A DNA stretch of 64,000 bases from JANSWY01 sp965228955 (GCA_965228955.1 OZ245848.1:4898001-4962000); one strand, 5' to 3'. Positions 50,292 through 60,369 are shown, numbered from the stretch's first letter. The notes: a model not told the origin generated them from the letters alone. Program-made: numbers and translations.

Positions 50292-53249
50292 TTAAAAATC
50301 CCAGACATCACGGCTTTCCACTTCACGCTTGAGCTCGTCATATCTTGCGGCAAAAGTAGAGTATTCTTTTGAGTCTACAAGGCTATATAATTGAAGAAGT
50401 GCAGTTTCTCCATAATTTGGGAAATTTGCTTCCAATGCAGTTAAAGCAAACGATTTGATTAGAGGAATAGAATAAGAGTTTAGTTCTGATGTGTTTAATA
50501 AAATATCATATGCCATTTGTACATGTCCCTTTTCTTTTAAGCCATTAACTGCATAAAGAATTGCACCAATATCAAACGGATTTTTACTGGCAAATTTCAC
50601 AATATCCTCAATTGCCAGTGAATCCAAATTATCTCTGCTTAATAAAGAATATAACGGATCGGTATCAGTACTCAGTTGGCTGAGATATTCAACATTGTTA
50701 GACAGATAAGCAACTTCTCTTACACTGGAAGCAGAAACCACAACTTGATTCTCTTGAGCAAACCTGATAAACCAGAGTGCTTCATCAGTTTGACCTTTGT
50801 TTAATAAATCAAATATCTGATCATTTAATACTGCTGATTTAGCCTGGTCGTCCGTAATAGTCTTCCAAGCCTGGACAAAATCATCTCTACCTAGTTTGGT
50901 TCCTAAGATCTTTAGATACTGAAATTTTAAAACATCATTATCTGCTTCCATCACCTCAGACAATGACATAGTTAGGTTATTCAGCAGATTGTATGAGACC
51001 TGTGCCAATATTGTGTCATTTGTGGTAGACTCAATGCTTTCCCAATAGGCCAAAGCTTCTGCAATATTACCAGATTCCGATAATGCTAAACCATAGTTAA
51101 GTGCTGCCGTAGGATCTCCTGCTTGTAAGCTTCTAAGAAAGAATTCTGATGCCACTTTGTAAGCTCCGTTCTTATAAGCCAAAATACCTGAAAGATTCAG
51201 AAAATGTCCTTTATCAGTACGGGATGCGCCTTGAATTTTATCTAAAAGTCTTAGCGCTGTATTGTAATCACCATCATTATAAGAGGCCAATACTGCATCA
51301 TAATCCAAAACAGAGTAGTAGTCTACATTTTGACCAACGTTAACTCTTTCTATTATTTCATCATAGATATCAAAATCAATTATTGCCTTATTTACAACCA
51401 AGTTGTTTAGAAGGGAAAGTTTACCATTAGTTAGAAGAGAATCCTCAAACATCTTCAACCCTCTGAGGTCTAATTGAATCTTTTTTGCATTGGCAAATCC
51501 AAGATAATTGCTCTGAACTGCTGGGTCACTTTCATTCAAAATCAATTGTTGCAATGTATCTCGTGAAAAATTTAGATTCGATTTCGCCAAAACATACCAA
51601 CTATTCGATTTAGACATGTCCTTCCACTCCTCTGAAAAGATATCCTGATCCAAATAGATTAATGCCGAATCCAAGACATTCATATTGGTATACATCACCG
51701 CAATATTGTTCCTCAATGATGTACTTTCCGGAAATTTCTGGAGACCTTCTCTCAGTGTAAACAGTGAATTAAAGAAGTCTCCTTCATTTTTATAGAAATC
51801 AGCTAATCTCACATAAGCGTAATCGCTAGGATTTTTAAGAAAAGTATTTTTCATATAACCCTCAAAATCAACCTTATTGCCCCGCATAGCACTAATTGTA
51901 GCCAACTGATAATAAGATTTCTGATTGGCCCCTCCATATACTGCGCCACCTTCATAATATTGCTCCGCTAATCCAGTATTCCCCTGAACCACCTGGATAT
52001 CACCATGAATATTGTAGTACCCAGACCGATATTCCAGATACGGAACCTTATCGGCTCCAAAAAAGAACGCCATAACACCAACAGCACCAGCAAGGACACT
52101 GGTCACAAATGGGAAGTTCACCTCTTTATATACAATCCTATGAACCTGAAAATTTTGTAATAGCGGATTCAGAAAGTTCAAAATGATATACAGGAAGAAC
52201 AAGGTACCAAAAGCAAGGTGTGCATAACTAATCACCTCTTCAATTGCATCTAATACAGGGTCATTTGCCATTGCAGCCTGGCTGCCCAAAAGCCCAAAGA
52301 ACACAATACCAAGTCCGGCAAATAAATAGTAACCCCAGGAAACAAAGACATCACCAAAGATTACCTTCTTCTCTTTCAATGTGTATACTGCTATTATTGT
52401 TGAAATAATCAGAATCGTAAGCTCATTAAGCACCGATAACTCCACTCTGATATGGCTTGCGTTTCTTAAGTACAGCAATAGCAGGTTGATGAGGTAAAGA
52501 GTGGAAATTACAAGGAAATGTTTCCCATTATTCATGTTAATACTTCCAGCAGTTTTCCCAGATAGGAATAGAATAAAATAAATTACCTCTTGTGAAACAA
52601 CCACCACAAAAAGAACAGCAAGAATTCCTGCTGAATTATATACATAAGGGGCAATTGCAATAAAAGGATCATCAATGGTAGATGTATAACTCAATACAAT
52701 CGCAGCTACTGCATAAATTAACAGAAACACCACGAATCGCATGATAGCCTTAACATTTTGAAAGAAGGATTGAAATAGGAATCCAACTCCTAGAAGCACC
52801 GCTATAAATACATAAACCAGAATTCTATCCGAACCCCCAAAAGGCATTGCTTGTTCCAGATGCATGGTAGTTACTAGAAATAAAAGAATTACGCTTCCTA
52901 CCACGAATGGGATTCTCTTCAAAAAACTTATTGCCGAATGAACCAAAGAGATCCCAATTACAAAAGCAATAAGCATCAAATAGAGATACTTCAAGTTAAT
53001 CTTCATTGAAGTAGCACTAAAGGTCTCCCAAACAAGGTGATTATCACCAGGTATACCAAAATTAAAAAGGCCTATCTGGAATGAATCGACCTCTACTTTT
53101 TGGACATCTGTATTTGATGTGATTAACCAATCAATAGAGTTTTCAACACCATAATTATAATGGTAGATCGCAATTACCGATAAGGAGAAAAGGATAATTA
53201 ATAAAACCAGATATACGCGATCCGGCAAAAAGGAAAATATGTCTTTCAT
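50292..53249 (-). CDS. 985-residue multispanning TPR membrane protein
   Basis: The N-terminal ~400 residues contain about ten transmembrane helices, with a first extracytoplasmic loop (about 30-85). The C-terminal ~570 residues form a solenoid of TPR-like repeats (for example GDFFNSLFTLREGLQKFPE, ALIYLDQDIFS, GNIAEALAYWESIES). No catalytic motif was seen. The order TM domain then TPR resembles scaffold proteins of envelope assembly. The gene sits in a tight minus-strand run: 3 bp after gatC and 10 bp before hutH, so it is co-transcribed with both. Function unknown. Confidence 0.75.
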   Translation of the reverse strand: MKDIFSFLPDRVYLVLLIILFSLSVIAIYHYNYGVENSIDWLITSNTDVQKVEVDSFQIGLFNFGIPGDNHLVWETFSATSMKINLKYLYLMLIAFVIGISLVHSAISFLKRIPFVVGSVILLFLVTTMHLEQAMPFGGSDRILVYVFIAVLLGVGFLFQSFFQNVKAIMRFVVFLLIYAVAAIVLSYTSTIDDPFIAIAPYVYNSAGILAVLFVVVVSQEVIYFILFLSGKTAGSINMNNGKHFLVISTLYLINLLLLYLRNASHIRVELSVLNELTILIISTIIAVYTLKEKKVIFGDVFVSWGYYLFAGLGIVFFGLLGSQAAMANDPVLDAIEEVISYAHLAFGTLFFLYIILNFLNPLLQNFQVHRIVYKEVNFPFVTSVLAGAVGVMAFFFGADKVPYLEYRSGYYNIHGDIQVVQGNTGLAEQYYEGGAVYGGANQKSYYQLATISAMRGNKVDFEGYMKNTFLKNPSDYAYVRLADFYKNEGDFFNSLFTLREGLQKFPESTSLRNNIAVMYTNMNVLDSALIYLDQDIFSEEWKDMSKSNSWYVLAKSNLNFSRDTLQQLILNESDPAVQSNYLGFANAKKIQLDLRGLKMFEDSLLTNGKLSLLNNLVVNKAIIDFDIYDEIIERVNVGQNVDYYSVLDYDAVLASYNDGDYNTALRLLDKIQGASRTDKGHFLNLSGILAYKNGAYKVASEFFLRSLQAGDPTAALNYGLALSESGNIAEALAYWESIESTTNDTILAQVSYNLLNNLTMSLSEVMEADNDVLKFQYLKILGTKLGRDDFVQAWKTITDDQAKSAVLNDQIFDLLNKGQTDEALWFIRFAQENQVVVSASSVREVAYLSNNVEYLSQLSTDTDPLYSLLSRDNLDSLAIEDIVKFASKNPFDIGAILYAVNGLKEKGHVQMAYDILLNTSELNSYSIPLIKSFALTALEANFPNYGETALLQLYSLVDSKEYSTFAARYDELKREVESRDVWDF

Positions 53250-53252
53250 GAA

Positions 53253-53540
53253 TTATTCCAGTACTTTCGGAACTCTAAAGTAGTCTTCGTCTTTCTTTGG
53301 AGCATTTCTCAACCCTCTTTCGTGGCTAAGGTGTTCTCTAACTTCATCTTTTCTTAGAACGTTGACTTCCAGCGACATATTGGTAAGAGGCTCCACATTT
53401 TCTGTGTCGAGCTCATCTAGTTTCTCAACCCAAGTAAGGATTTCCTCCATGTCAGCTACCATTTCAGCCTCAGAGCCAGCGTCAAATTCTAATCTCGCCA
53501 GGTGTGCAATCTTTTGAAGTGTGTTGTGATCTATTTTCAT
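53253..53540 (-). CDS. gatC: Asp-tRNA(Asn)/Glu-tRNA(Gln) amidotransferase subunit C
   Basis: GatC stabilises the GatCAB complex that amidates misacylated Asp-tRNA(Asn) and Glu-tRNA(Gln). I start it at 53540 (MKIDHNTLQKIAHLARLEFD); the longer start at 53561 adds seven unlikely residues. The 95 residues show DMEEILTWVEKLDELDTENVEPLTNMSLE-type core and LRKDEVREHLSHE, followed by RVPKVLE at the end. It lies 23 bp after the acyltransferase start region and 3 bp before the TPR gene. gatA/gatB are elsewhere. Confidence 0.93.
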   Translation of the reverse strand: MKIDHNTLQKIAHLARLEFDAGSEAEMVADMEEILTWVEKLDELDTENVEPLTNMSLEVNVLRKDEVREHLSHERGLRNAPKKDEDYFRVPKVLE

Positions 53541-53563
53541 GAAGACTAACTTAAAACACAATA

Positions 53564-54310
53564 TTAATGACTCTTTGCCTGATTTTCAGCGAAATGCGCC
53601 ATTAGTTCTTTTGAAATAATATCCTGAGCCTTTTGTTTTAATTCACCAACATCTTCAATAGTCATATCAGATGTCTGAATTGGTTCGTGAAATACTATTT
53701 TATTCCTTTTCCAATACATGTACATGGATGGATCATCTGGGAAAATTTGATAATTATATGGATAAGTCACTGGTACTATTGGAACTCCTTTCTCAATAGC
53801 CGTACGAAATGCACCATCTTTAAATTTCACCATCTCAGGAGGATTCTTGGTTAACATTCCTCCTTCTGGGAAAATAGTCAGACTAAACCCGTTATCAATT
53901 GCTTCCATGGCTAATTTCAGACTGGCACCTCTGCTCTTTACTTTGCTTCTATCCACCAGAATATGAAGCTTTCGGTACATGTATCCAAATACTGGTACCA
54001 CACCCAAAACCTTACCCATAAACTTAAATGGAATAGGAATTAAACCTGAAGTGGCAATATCCAGATAAGAAAAATGATTGGGACAAAAAATGTATTGTTG
54101 TTTTCTATCCAGTTTAAATCTCCAATCTATTTTAACAGGCATGAACATAAAAATGAAAAACAGTTTCGCCCAAATGTGATTTAGGAAAAGACCAAATTTT
54201 TGAAGCGGTTTGATGTGAATTGCCAATAGAAACCCTGGAAGTAATATTGCAAAGAATACTATAAACAACAGTGCTGCATAGATGGAATAGAGTCTGGGGA
54301 GGAGCTTCAT
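53564..54310 (-). CDS. plsC: 1-acyl-sn-glycerol-3-phosphate acyltransferase
   Basis: The 248-residue membrane enzyme acylates lysophosphatidic acid (or a related acceptor) in phospholipid synthesis. Motif I is NHFSYLD (H-x4-D), motif III is FPEGGML, and a hydrophobic N-terminus (about 8-50) anchors it. The acceptor is assumed from the family. It is the first gene of the plsC-gatC-TPR-hutHU run and is divergent from the ABC transporter genes. Confidence 0.9.
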   Translation of the reverse strand: MKLLPRLYSIYAALLFIVFFAILLPGFLLAIHIKPLQKFGLFLNHIWAKLFFIFMFMPVKIDWRFKLDRKQQYIFCPNHFSYLDIATSGLIPIPFKFMGKVLGVVPVFGYMYRKLHILVDRSKVKSRGASLKLAMEAIDNGFSLTIFPEGGMLTKNPPEMVKFKDGAFRTAIEKGVPIVPVTYPYNYQIFPDDPSMYMYWKRNKIVFHEPIQTSDMTIEDVGELKQKAQDIISKELMAHFAENQAKSH

Positions 54311-54422
54311 TTGCGATTAAAATCAAAAGTTACTTGACGCAAAAATTAAAAAATTTTTCATGGAGTGTAATAAAACAATACCTTTCATTACTAACTAAAT
54401 CGAAAAACAAAAATAATACACT

Positions 54423-55343
54423 TTGGAACTATTAAAAGTCGAAAACATCAGTAAAGCATATGCCAGTCACCAGGCATTAAATGATGTAAGCCTATCAATT
54501 CCTAAGCAAAGCATCTACGGATTACTCGGACCGAATGGTGCAGGAAAAACAACATTGATCAGGATCATCACCCAGATTGTCAACGCAGATGCAGGAAATG
54601 TCTACCTGCACGGAAACCCAATCACTCCGGAAGACATCCGAAAAATTGGATACTTGCCTGAGGAAAGAGGTTTGTATAAAAAAATGAAAGTTGGTGAGCA
54701 GCTTATTTATCTCAGCAGATTAAAAGGACTTTCCAGAGCCGAATCGGTGCGAAGAATTAAGCATTGGTTGGAAAAACTTGGTATAGCTGAATGGTGGAAT
54801 AAGAATATTGAAGACCTTTCTAAAGGAATGGCACAGAAAGTTCAGTTCATAGCAACAGTCCTACACGAACCAGATCTATTGATCCTTGATGAACCGTTTT
54901 CAGGGTTTGATCCTGTAAATGCGAACCTTATCAAAGATGAAATACTTGAGTTAAGAGATAAAGGAGCTACAGTGATATTCTCTACTCACAGAATGGAATC
55001 AGTAGAAGAGCTTTGTGATCACATTGCCTTGATCAATAAATCTGAGAAAATCCTTGAGGGAGAGAAGAAGGATATTAAAAATTCATATAAAGCCAATACA
55101 TATTTGGTTGATCATATTGGACAATTGGGAATGCTTGATGCTGATTTTAAAATCTCCAATTCACAACCCCATGAAGAGGACTCAAATATGACTTCCAGCG
55201 AGATTGTCATTCAAAACGGACTTAATTGCAATGACCTTTTAAGAGCATTGATTGAAAAAGTAGAAGTACATTCATTCATTGAAAAAATCCCAAGCATCAA
55301 CGATATATTCATCTCAAAAGTAGAAGGAGGTAACCATGAATAA
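54423..55343 (+). CDS. ABC transporter ATP-binding protein
   Basis: The 306-residue ATPase powers the ABC-2 permease encoded next. Walker A is GLLGPNGAGKTT, the signature is LSKGMAQK and Walker B is LLILDEPFSGFDP, followed by the H-loop STHRME. The start is TTG at 54423, since no nearby ATG is in a suitable place. A C-terminal extension (about 220-306) fits the exporter type related to NatA. It overlaps the permease gene by 8 bp. Confidence 0.93.
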   Translation: MELLKVENISKAYASHQALNDVSLSIPKQSIYGLLGPNGAGKTTLIRIITQIVNADAGNVYLHGNPITPEDIRKIGYLPEERGLYKKMKVGEQLIYLSRLKGLSRAESVRRIKHWLEKLGIAEWWNKNIEDLSKGMAQKVQFIATVLHEPDLLILDEPFSGFDPVNANLIKDEILELRDKGATVIFSTHRMESVEELCDHIALINKSEKILEGEKKDIKNSYKANTYLVDHIGQLGMLDADFKISNSQPHEEDSNMTSSEIVIQNGLNCNDLLRALIEKVEVHSFIEKIPSINDIFISKVEGGNHE

Positions 55344-56637
55344 GATAGGTTTAGTTATTGCCAGAGAATACCTGACAAGGGTTAAGAAGAAGTCATTTAT
55401 CATTATGTCCATTGTTGGACCAATTTTGATCGCCGGCTTATTTGTTGTTCCAATACTATTGTCAATATATGGAGGTGACACCAAAACCATCGTTGTAAAA
55501 GACGAAAGTGGATTGTTTGCACAAAGCTTTGATGGTGGAGATATAGAAATCGAATTCTCTACTTTACCAGATGACTCTTTGAAGAACCAGGTCCTGAGTG
55601 AAAAGTATGACGGTTACTTGCGAATCCCTGAAGTTGATGTAGATAAGCCAGTAGATATTGAACTATCATCAAAATCAAACCTTGGAATAGATATAAGTTC
55701 AGATCTCAGAAAAGCGATCAGAAATGAAATTGAGGAAATTAAACTAAAGCGATCAGGAATAGATCAGGCAACACTGGATAATCTGAAAGCTGATGTTGAT
55801 GTCAAAACTTTTGATCTTTCTAAAGATGGCAAAACTGAAGAAACCAGTGCCGGAGGAGCCTCGATGATCGGGTGGATATCAGCATTCCTGATCTATATGT
55901 TCATCTTTATTTACGGCGCTCAGATTATGAGAGGTGTCATTGAAGAAAAGACCAGTAAAGTAGTTGAGGTCGTGATTTCCTCAGTAAAACCTTTTCAGAT
56001 GATGATGGGGAAGGTAATTGGTATTGCTGGAGTTGGATTAACCCAATTGGTAATATGGATTGTTCTTTCTCAACTTCTAATTGCAGGAGCAACAGTTGTA
56101 TTAGGAACAACTATGGGAGATCCACAAGCAGTTACAGAATCAATGAGTCAGCCAGAAGTACAGGAAGCTCAAAACCAATTTATGTCTGAAGCTATGTCAA
56201 CTTTGGACAAAATGAACCTTCCATTGATTGTTGTTTCATTCCTGTTTTTCTTCCTTGGTGGATATCTACTGTACGGATCTTTGTTTGCTGCAGTTGGTTC
56301 AGCCGTTGATAGTGATGCAGATTCACAACAATTTATGCTGCCAGTTTCAATTCCGTTAATATTATCAATAGTAATGTTGGGACCAATCATTAATGATCCA
56401 AATGGCTCACTTGCATTTTGGATGTCTATTATTCCATTTACCTCACCAGTTGTTATGATGATGAGAGTAGCATTTGGGGTCCCTGTATGGCAATTGATCC
56501 TTTCAATGTCACTTTTGATTGGAGGATTCATATTCACTATCTGGGTGGCAGGTAGAATTTATAGAGTTGGTATTTTAATGCATGGAACCAAGGTGAACTA
56601 TAAGATACTTGCCAAGTGGTTCATGACTAAACAATAA
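55336..56637 (+). CDS. ABC-2 type permease (NatB-like)
   Basis: The 433-residue protein has one N-terminal helix (about 20-42), an extracytoplasmic domain (45-180) and five or six C-terminal helices (about 185-420). GAQIMRGVIEEKTSKVVEVVIS and FFLGGYLLYGSLFAAVGSAVDS are family hallmarks. It pairs with the ATPase gene it overlaps by 8 bp. The cargo could be sodium, a peptide or another small molecule; nothing in the sequence decides. Confidence 0.9.
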   Translation: MNKIGLVIAREYLTRVKKKSFIIMSIVGPILIAGLFVVPILLSIYGGDTKTIVVKDESGLFAQSFDGGDIEIEFSTLPDDSLKNQVLSEKYDGYLRIPEVDVDKPVDIELSSKSNLGIDISSDLRKAIRNEIEEIKLKRSGIDQATLDNLKADVDVKTFDLSKDGKTEETSAGGASMIGWISAFLIYMFIFIYGAQIMRGVIEEKTSKVVEVVISSVKPFQMMMGKVIGIAGVGLTQLVIWIVLSQLLIAGATVVLGTTMGDPQAVTESMSQPEVQEAQNQFMSEAMSTLDKMNLPLIVVSFLFFFLGGYLLYGSLFAAVGSAVDSDADSQQFMLPVSIPLILSIVMLGPIINDPNGSLAFWMSIIPFTSPVVMMMRVAFGVPVWQLILSMSLLIGGFIFTIWVAGRIYRVGILMHGTKVNYKILAKWFMTKQ

Positions 56638-57048
56638 TTGAAAACTAATCTACTTTTTGTTTATGGCTCTTTGCTCTCTAAAGGTGTGAATCACCACCTT
56701 TTACTGGAGCAGGGAGCCATTCCTTTTTCTTTGAATGCCTCTATTAAAGGAGAACTTTATCTTATAGACTGGTATCCGGGATTAGTCCTGAATGAAAATA
56801 ATACCGTAATTGGAGAAGTCTATCAACTTAATGATCCAGAGAAAGCTTTTACTTATTTAGATGAATACGAGGGTGCAGATGATTCAAATAATCCAGAATA
56901 TGAAAGAGTCTTGGTCTCAGTTAAGATGGTCGATGAAATGATTCAATGCTGGACCTACATTTATTTACATCCTGTAGACAAGTCATCACTTATCCCAAAT
57001 GGAGATTTTATATCTCATTTAAATTCCAAAAAATCGAATTTTGACTAA
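56638..57048 (+). CDS. Gamma-glutamylcyclotransferase-like protein
   Basis: The 136-residue protein belongs to the GGCT/AIG2 fold: FVYGSLLSKGVNHHLL gives the YGSL substrate loop and YLDEYEGAD carries the usual Glu. Family enzymes release pyroglutamate from gamma-glutamyl compounds, and the real substrate here is unknown. The TTG start abuts the permease stop (56637/56638). The histidine kinase gene follows after 27 bp, so these four genes form one operon. Confidence 0.85.
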   Translation: MKTNLLFVYGSLLSKGVNHHLLLEQGAIPFSLNASIKGELYLIDWYPGLVLNENNTVIGEVYQLNDPEKAFTYLDEYEGADDSNNPEYERVLVSVKMVDEMIQCWTYIYLHPVDKSSLIPNGDFISHLNSKKSNFD

Positions 57049-57075
57049 TTTAACATCTGTTGGATTTAAGACAGC

Positions 57076-58293
57076 ATGGCAAAAACTCCTAAAGAGAGCG
57101 GTACACTTAATTTATATCAGAATAAAACAAGTCTGAGATGGATCATTCTTTTGGTTTCTACTTTAATAGGAGCTGGATCTATCTTTTATACTAATTATCT
57201 GGTTAAGCAAATCCGAGATAGGGAAACCAAACAAATTGAACTTTATGCGAACACGCTTGAGTACATTGCCAATGAGTATGATAATCCAGGTTTGAATTTC
57301 ACACTAGAACAAATAGTTCAATCCAACACCACAATACCGGTAATCCTTGCTAACGAAAGTGGTTACCCGGTGGAATTCAAAAACCTACCTGTTTTTGCGA
57401 ATATCAAAGATTCCACTCTTAGAATCCATAGATTGATCAGTGAAATGCAGTTTATGGCGGAAGAACATGAGCCTATTAAGATAACTTTCCGTGTGTCTCC
57501 GGATGAGATATTTGGATATGGTTATATCTACTATAAGAATTCTGACTTATTGACGCAGCTTAGGTACTACCCTTACATCCAGTTGACGGTAATAGCATTC
57601 TTTGGGTTTATTGCTTATCAAATATTTAGTTACTCAAAATCAGCAGAGCAAAACCAGGTATGGGTTGGTTTGGCAAAGGAAACGGCCCATCAATTGGGTA
57701 CTCCCCTCTCCTCTCTCATGGCATGGGTAGAATATTTCAAAACTGATGAAAACAGCAACAAGGAAATTGTCTCCGAGCTCAATAAAGACATAGAGAGACT
57801 TGAGACCATTACTTCCAGATTCTCGAGTATTGGTTCCATCCCACAACTGAAAACTTATAATGTTCCGGAGATTATTCATGAATCTATAGCCTATCTGGAA
57901 AAGCGGGTTTCAACAAGAATCAATTTTTCGATTACCACCTTCCCTACCAATGAGCTCTACGCTAAATTGAATAAATCATTGTTCGAATGGGTTGTAGAGA
58001 ACTTATGCAAAAATGCAGTTGATGCGATGGGTGGAATTGGTGATATCAAGATCAAAATTCTGAGAGTAAATGACGGTAAAATTGCCGTAGATATCTCTGA
58101 TACTGGTAAGGGAATTCCGAAATCCAAATTCAACAAAGTATTCCAACCTGGCTTTACCACAAAGAAAAGAGGATGGGGATTAGGTTTAACACTGGTAAAA
58201 AGGATCATTGAGAACTATCACGAGGGAAAAATCTTCGTAAAAAGCTCAGAAAACGACAAAGGAACCACCTTCCGAATCCTGCTAAAAACATAG
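57076..58293 (+). CDS. Membrane sensor histidine kinase
   Basis: The 405-residue kinase has two transmembrane helices (about 22-43 and 165-184) around an extracytoplasmic sensor domain. The phosphoacceptor is His205 in ETAHQLGTPLSSL, a variant of the common H-E-x-R-T-P-L box frequent in this phylum. The ATPase domain shows N box ENLCKNAVDAMG, G1 DTGKGIPK and G2 GWGLGLTLVKRI. No response regulator is adjacent. It ends the ABC/GGCT operon, so it may respond to the transporter's substrate, which is an inference. Confidence 0.9.
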   Translation: MAKTPKESGTLNLYQNKTSLRWIILLVSTLIGAGSIFYTNYLVKQIRDRETKQIELYANTLEYIANEYDNPGLNFTLEQIVQSNTTIPVILANESGYPVEFKNLPVFANIKDSTLRIHRLISEMQFMAEEHEPIKITFRVSPDEIFGYGYIYYKNSDLLTQLRYYPYIQLTVIAFFGFIAYQIFSYSKSAEQNQVWVGLAKETAHQLGTPLSSLMAWVEYFKTDENSNKEIVSELNKDIERLETITSRFSSIGSIPQLKTYNVPEIIHESIAYLEKRVSTRINFSITTFPTNELYAKLNKSLFEWVVENLCKNAVDAMGGIGDIKIKILRVNDGKIAVDISDTGKGIPKSKFNKVFQPGFTTKKRGWGLGLTLVKRIIENYHEGKIFVKSSENDKGTTFRILLKT

Positions 58294-58373
58294 GTTATTC
58301 CGGTCAAATTATTGATCGGATATGGTTGTTATTCAATTATTTAGGAATCCCCTACAGACAAATTCAATTAACC

Positions 58374-58404
58374 TTTGTTTTAATATATTATTCACTTAAT
58401 TTCG
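58374..58404 (+). promoter_or_regulatory. Promoter of atpD-atpC
   Basis: TTTG (58374-58377), exactly 19 bases, then TAATTTCG (58397-58404), one mismatch from TAnnTTTG. It would start transcription about 40 bases before the atpD ATG. Confidence 0.65.
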
Positions 58405-58450
58405 CACCCAGAAATAATAGAGCACTATTTTATTTAATAAAGTATAGAAA

Positions 58451-59959
58451 ATGGCAAATAAAGGCATAGTAACCCAAGTTATCGGTCCTGTAGTGGACGT
58501 TAGTTTTGAAGCTGAGGGATCTCAACTCCCTAATATTCTGGACGCTTTAACTGTTACAAAGTCTGACGGCACAGTGATTGTATTAGAATGTCAGCAACAC
58601 TTAGGAGAAGAAGCAGTTAGAACTATCGCAATGGATGGTACTGATGGTTTGGTAAGAGGAATGGAAGTAGTAGATACTGCATCTCCTATCAAAATGCCTA
58701 TCGGTGAAGACATCAAAGGAAGACTATTTAACGTAGTAGGTGAAGCGATCGATGGTATTCCTGCTCCTGAAAATGCTGAAGGTCTGCCTATTCACAGAGC
58801 TGCTCCAAAATTCGAAGAACTTTCAACTTCAACTGAGGTACTTTTCACAGGTATCAAAGTTATTGATCTTATCGAGCCTTACGCGAAAGGTGGTAAAATT
58901 GGATTGTTTGGTGGTGCCGGTGTAGGTAAAACCGTATTGATCCAGGAGTTGATTAACAATATTGCAAAAGCTTACTCTGGACTTTCAGTATTCGCTGGAG
59001 TAGGTGAAAGAACAAGGGAAGGAAATGACCTTCTTAGAGAGATGTTGGAAGCTGGAATCGTAAACTACGGTCCTGAATTCCACAAATCAATGGAAGCTGG
59101 AGGATGGGATCTTTCAACTGTTGACAAAGAGCAACTGAAAGAATCTAAAGCAACCTTCGTTTTCGGTCAGATGAATGAGCCTCCAGGGGCAAGAGCTAGA
59201 GTAGCACTTTCTGGTCTTACTATCGCTGAGTACTTCAGAGATGGAGATGGAACAGGACCTGGTAGAGATATCCTTTTCTTCGTAGATAACATCTTTAGAT
59301 TTACACAAGCTGGATCTGAGGTATCTGCACTTCTTGGAAGGATGCCATCAGCAGTAGGTTACCAGCCTACACTTGCAACTGAGATGGGTCTGATGCAGGA
59401 AAGAATTACTTCTACAAAGAAAGGTTCAATTACATCAGTACAGGCTGTTTACGTACCTGCTGATGACTTGACTGACCCTGCTCCTGCAACAACTTTCGCT
59501 CACCTTGATGCAACAACAGTACTTTCAAGAAAGATCGCTGAGCTAGGTATCTACCCAGCTGTGGATCCACTAGATTCTACTTCAAGAATTCTTTCTGCTG
59601 AAATCTTAGGTGATGAGCACTATGATACTGCTCAAAGAGTAAAAGAAATTCTTCAGAGATATAAAGAACTTCAAGATATCATTGCAATCCTTGGTATGGA
59701 TGAACTTTCTGACGAGGATAAGCAAGTGGTACACAGAGCTAGAAGGGTACAAAGATTCCTTTCTCAGCCATTCCACGTAGCTGAGCAGTTTACAGGTCTT
59801 GCTGGAGTATTGGTAGATATCAAAGACACTATCAAAGGATTCAATATGATCATGGATGGTGAACTTGATCACCTTCCGGAAGCAGCCTTTAACTTGGTAG
59901 GTAGCATTGAGCAAGCTATCGAGAAAGGTGAGAAATTGATGGCAGAAGCTAACGACTAA
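58451..59959 (+). CDS. atpD: ATP synthase F1 subunit beta
   Basis: AtpD is the catalytic subunit of F1. The 502 residues show the P-loop GGAGVGKTVLIQELINN, the GERTREGNDL loop and FFVDNIFRFTQAGSEVSALL. Bacteroidota beta subunits are usually near this length, longer than the 460 of E. coli. It is paired with atpC 3 bp downstream, away from the other atp genes, as is common in the phylum. Confidence 0.97.
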   Translation: MANKGIVTQVIGPVVDVSFEAEGSQLPNILDALTVTKSDGTVIVLECQQHLGEEAVRTIAMDGTDGLVRGMEVVDTASPIKMPIGEDIKGRLFNVVGEAIDGIPAPENAEGLPIHRAAPKFEELSTSTEVLFTGIKVIDLIEPYAKGGKIGLFGGAGVGKTVLIQELINNIAKAYSGLSVFAGVGERTREGNDLLREMLEAGIVNYGPEFHKSMEAGGWDLSTVDKEQLKESKATFVFGQMNEPPGARARVALSGLTIAEYFRDGDGTGPGRDILFFVDNIFRFTQAGSEVSALLGRMPSAVGYQPTLATEMGLMQERITSTKKGSITSVQAVYVPADDLTDPAPATTFAHLDATTVLSRKIAELGIYPAVDPLDSTSRILSAEILGDEHYDTAQRVKEILQRYKELQDIIAILGMDELSDEDKQVVHRARRVQRFLSQPFHVAEQFTGLAGVLVDIKDTIKGFNMIMDGELDHLPEAAFNLVGSIEQAIEKGEKLMAEAND

Positions 59960-59962
59960 TCT

Positions 59963-60238
59963 ATGTTTTTAGAAATAGTAACACCGGACGAAAAAGTTTT
60001 TGAGGGTGAGGTAGAATCAGCTACTTTCCCTGGAAGCGACGGATCTTTTCAGGTATTGAATGATCACGCTCCTCTTATCAGTACTTTAGGAAGAGGTGAC
60101 CTGGTTTACAAAACAAAGATTACCGAAGGAAAAGACAAGGATAAATTGAAAGCTACTATCATCGAAGTTGATGGTGGTGTGGTTGAAGTATTGCATAACA
60201 AAGTAGTAGTACTTGCTGAAGCAGTATTCGGAGACTAA
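59963..60238 (+). CDS. atpC: ATP synthase F1 subunit epsilon, short form
   Basis: The 91-residue product covers only the N-terminal beta-sandwich of epsilon (LEIVTPDEKVFEGEVESATFPG, GSFQVLNDHAPLISTLGRGDL). The C-terminal helical hairpin, which in E. coli can inhibit ATP hydrolysis, is missing. Short epsilon forms occur in Bacteroidota, so this is probably complete. It is followed by an intrinsic terminator. Confidence 0.95.
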   Translation: MFLEIVTPDEKVFEGEVESATFPGSDGSFQVLNDHAPLISTLGRGDLVYKTKITEGKDKDKLKATIIEVDGGVVEVLHNKVVVLAEAVFGD

Positions 60239-60260
60239 GATTTATTCTTAATAGATATAC

Positions 60261-60297
60261 AAAACCCTGATAAGTTTTACTTGTCAGGGTTTTTTGT
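60261..60297 (+). terminator. Terminator of atpD-atpC
   Basis: AACCCTGATAAG and CTTGTCAGGGTT pair (with one mismatch) around TTTTA and are followed by TTTTT. It lies 22 bases past the atpC stop. Confidence 0.88.
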
Positions 60298-60369
60298 TGC
60301 CGTAATGTATACCTTGGTATTCTGTCTATATCAATGGTATTTCTTAACTATGCACCAAATAACTCGATC

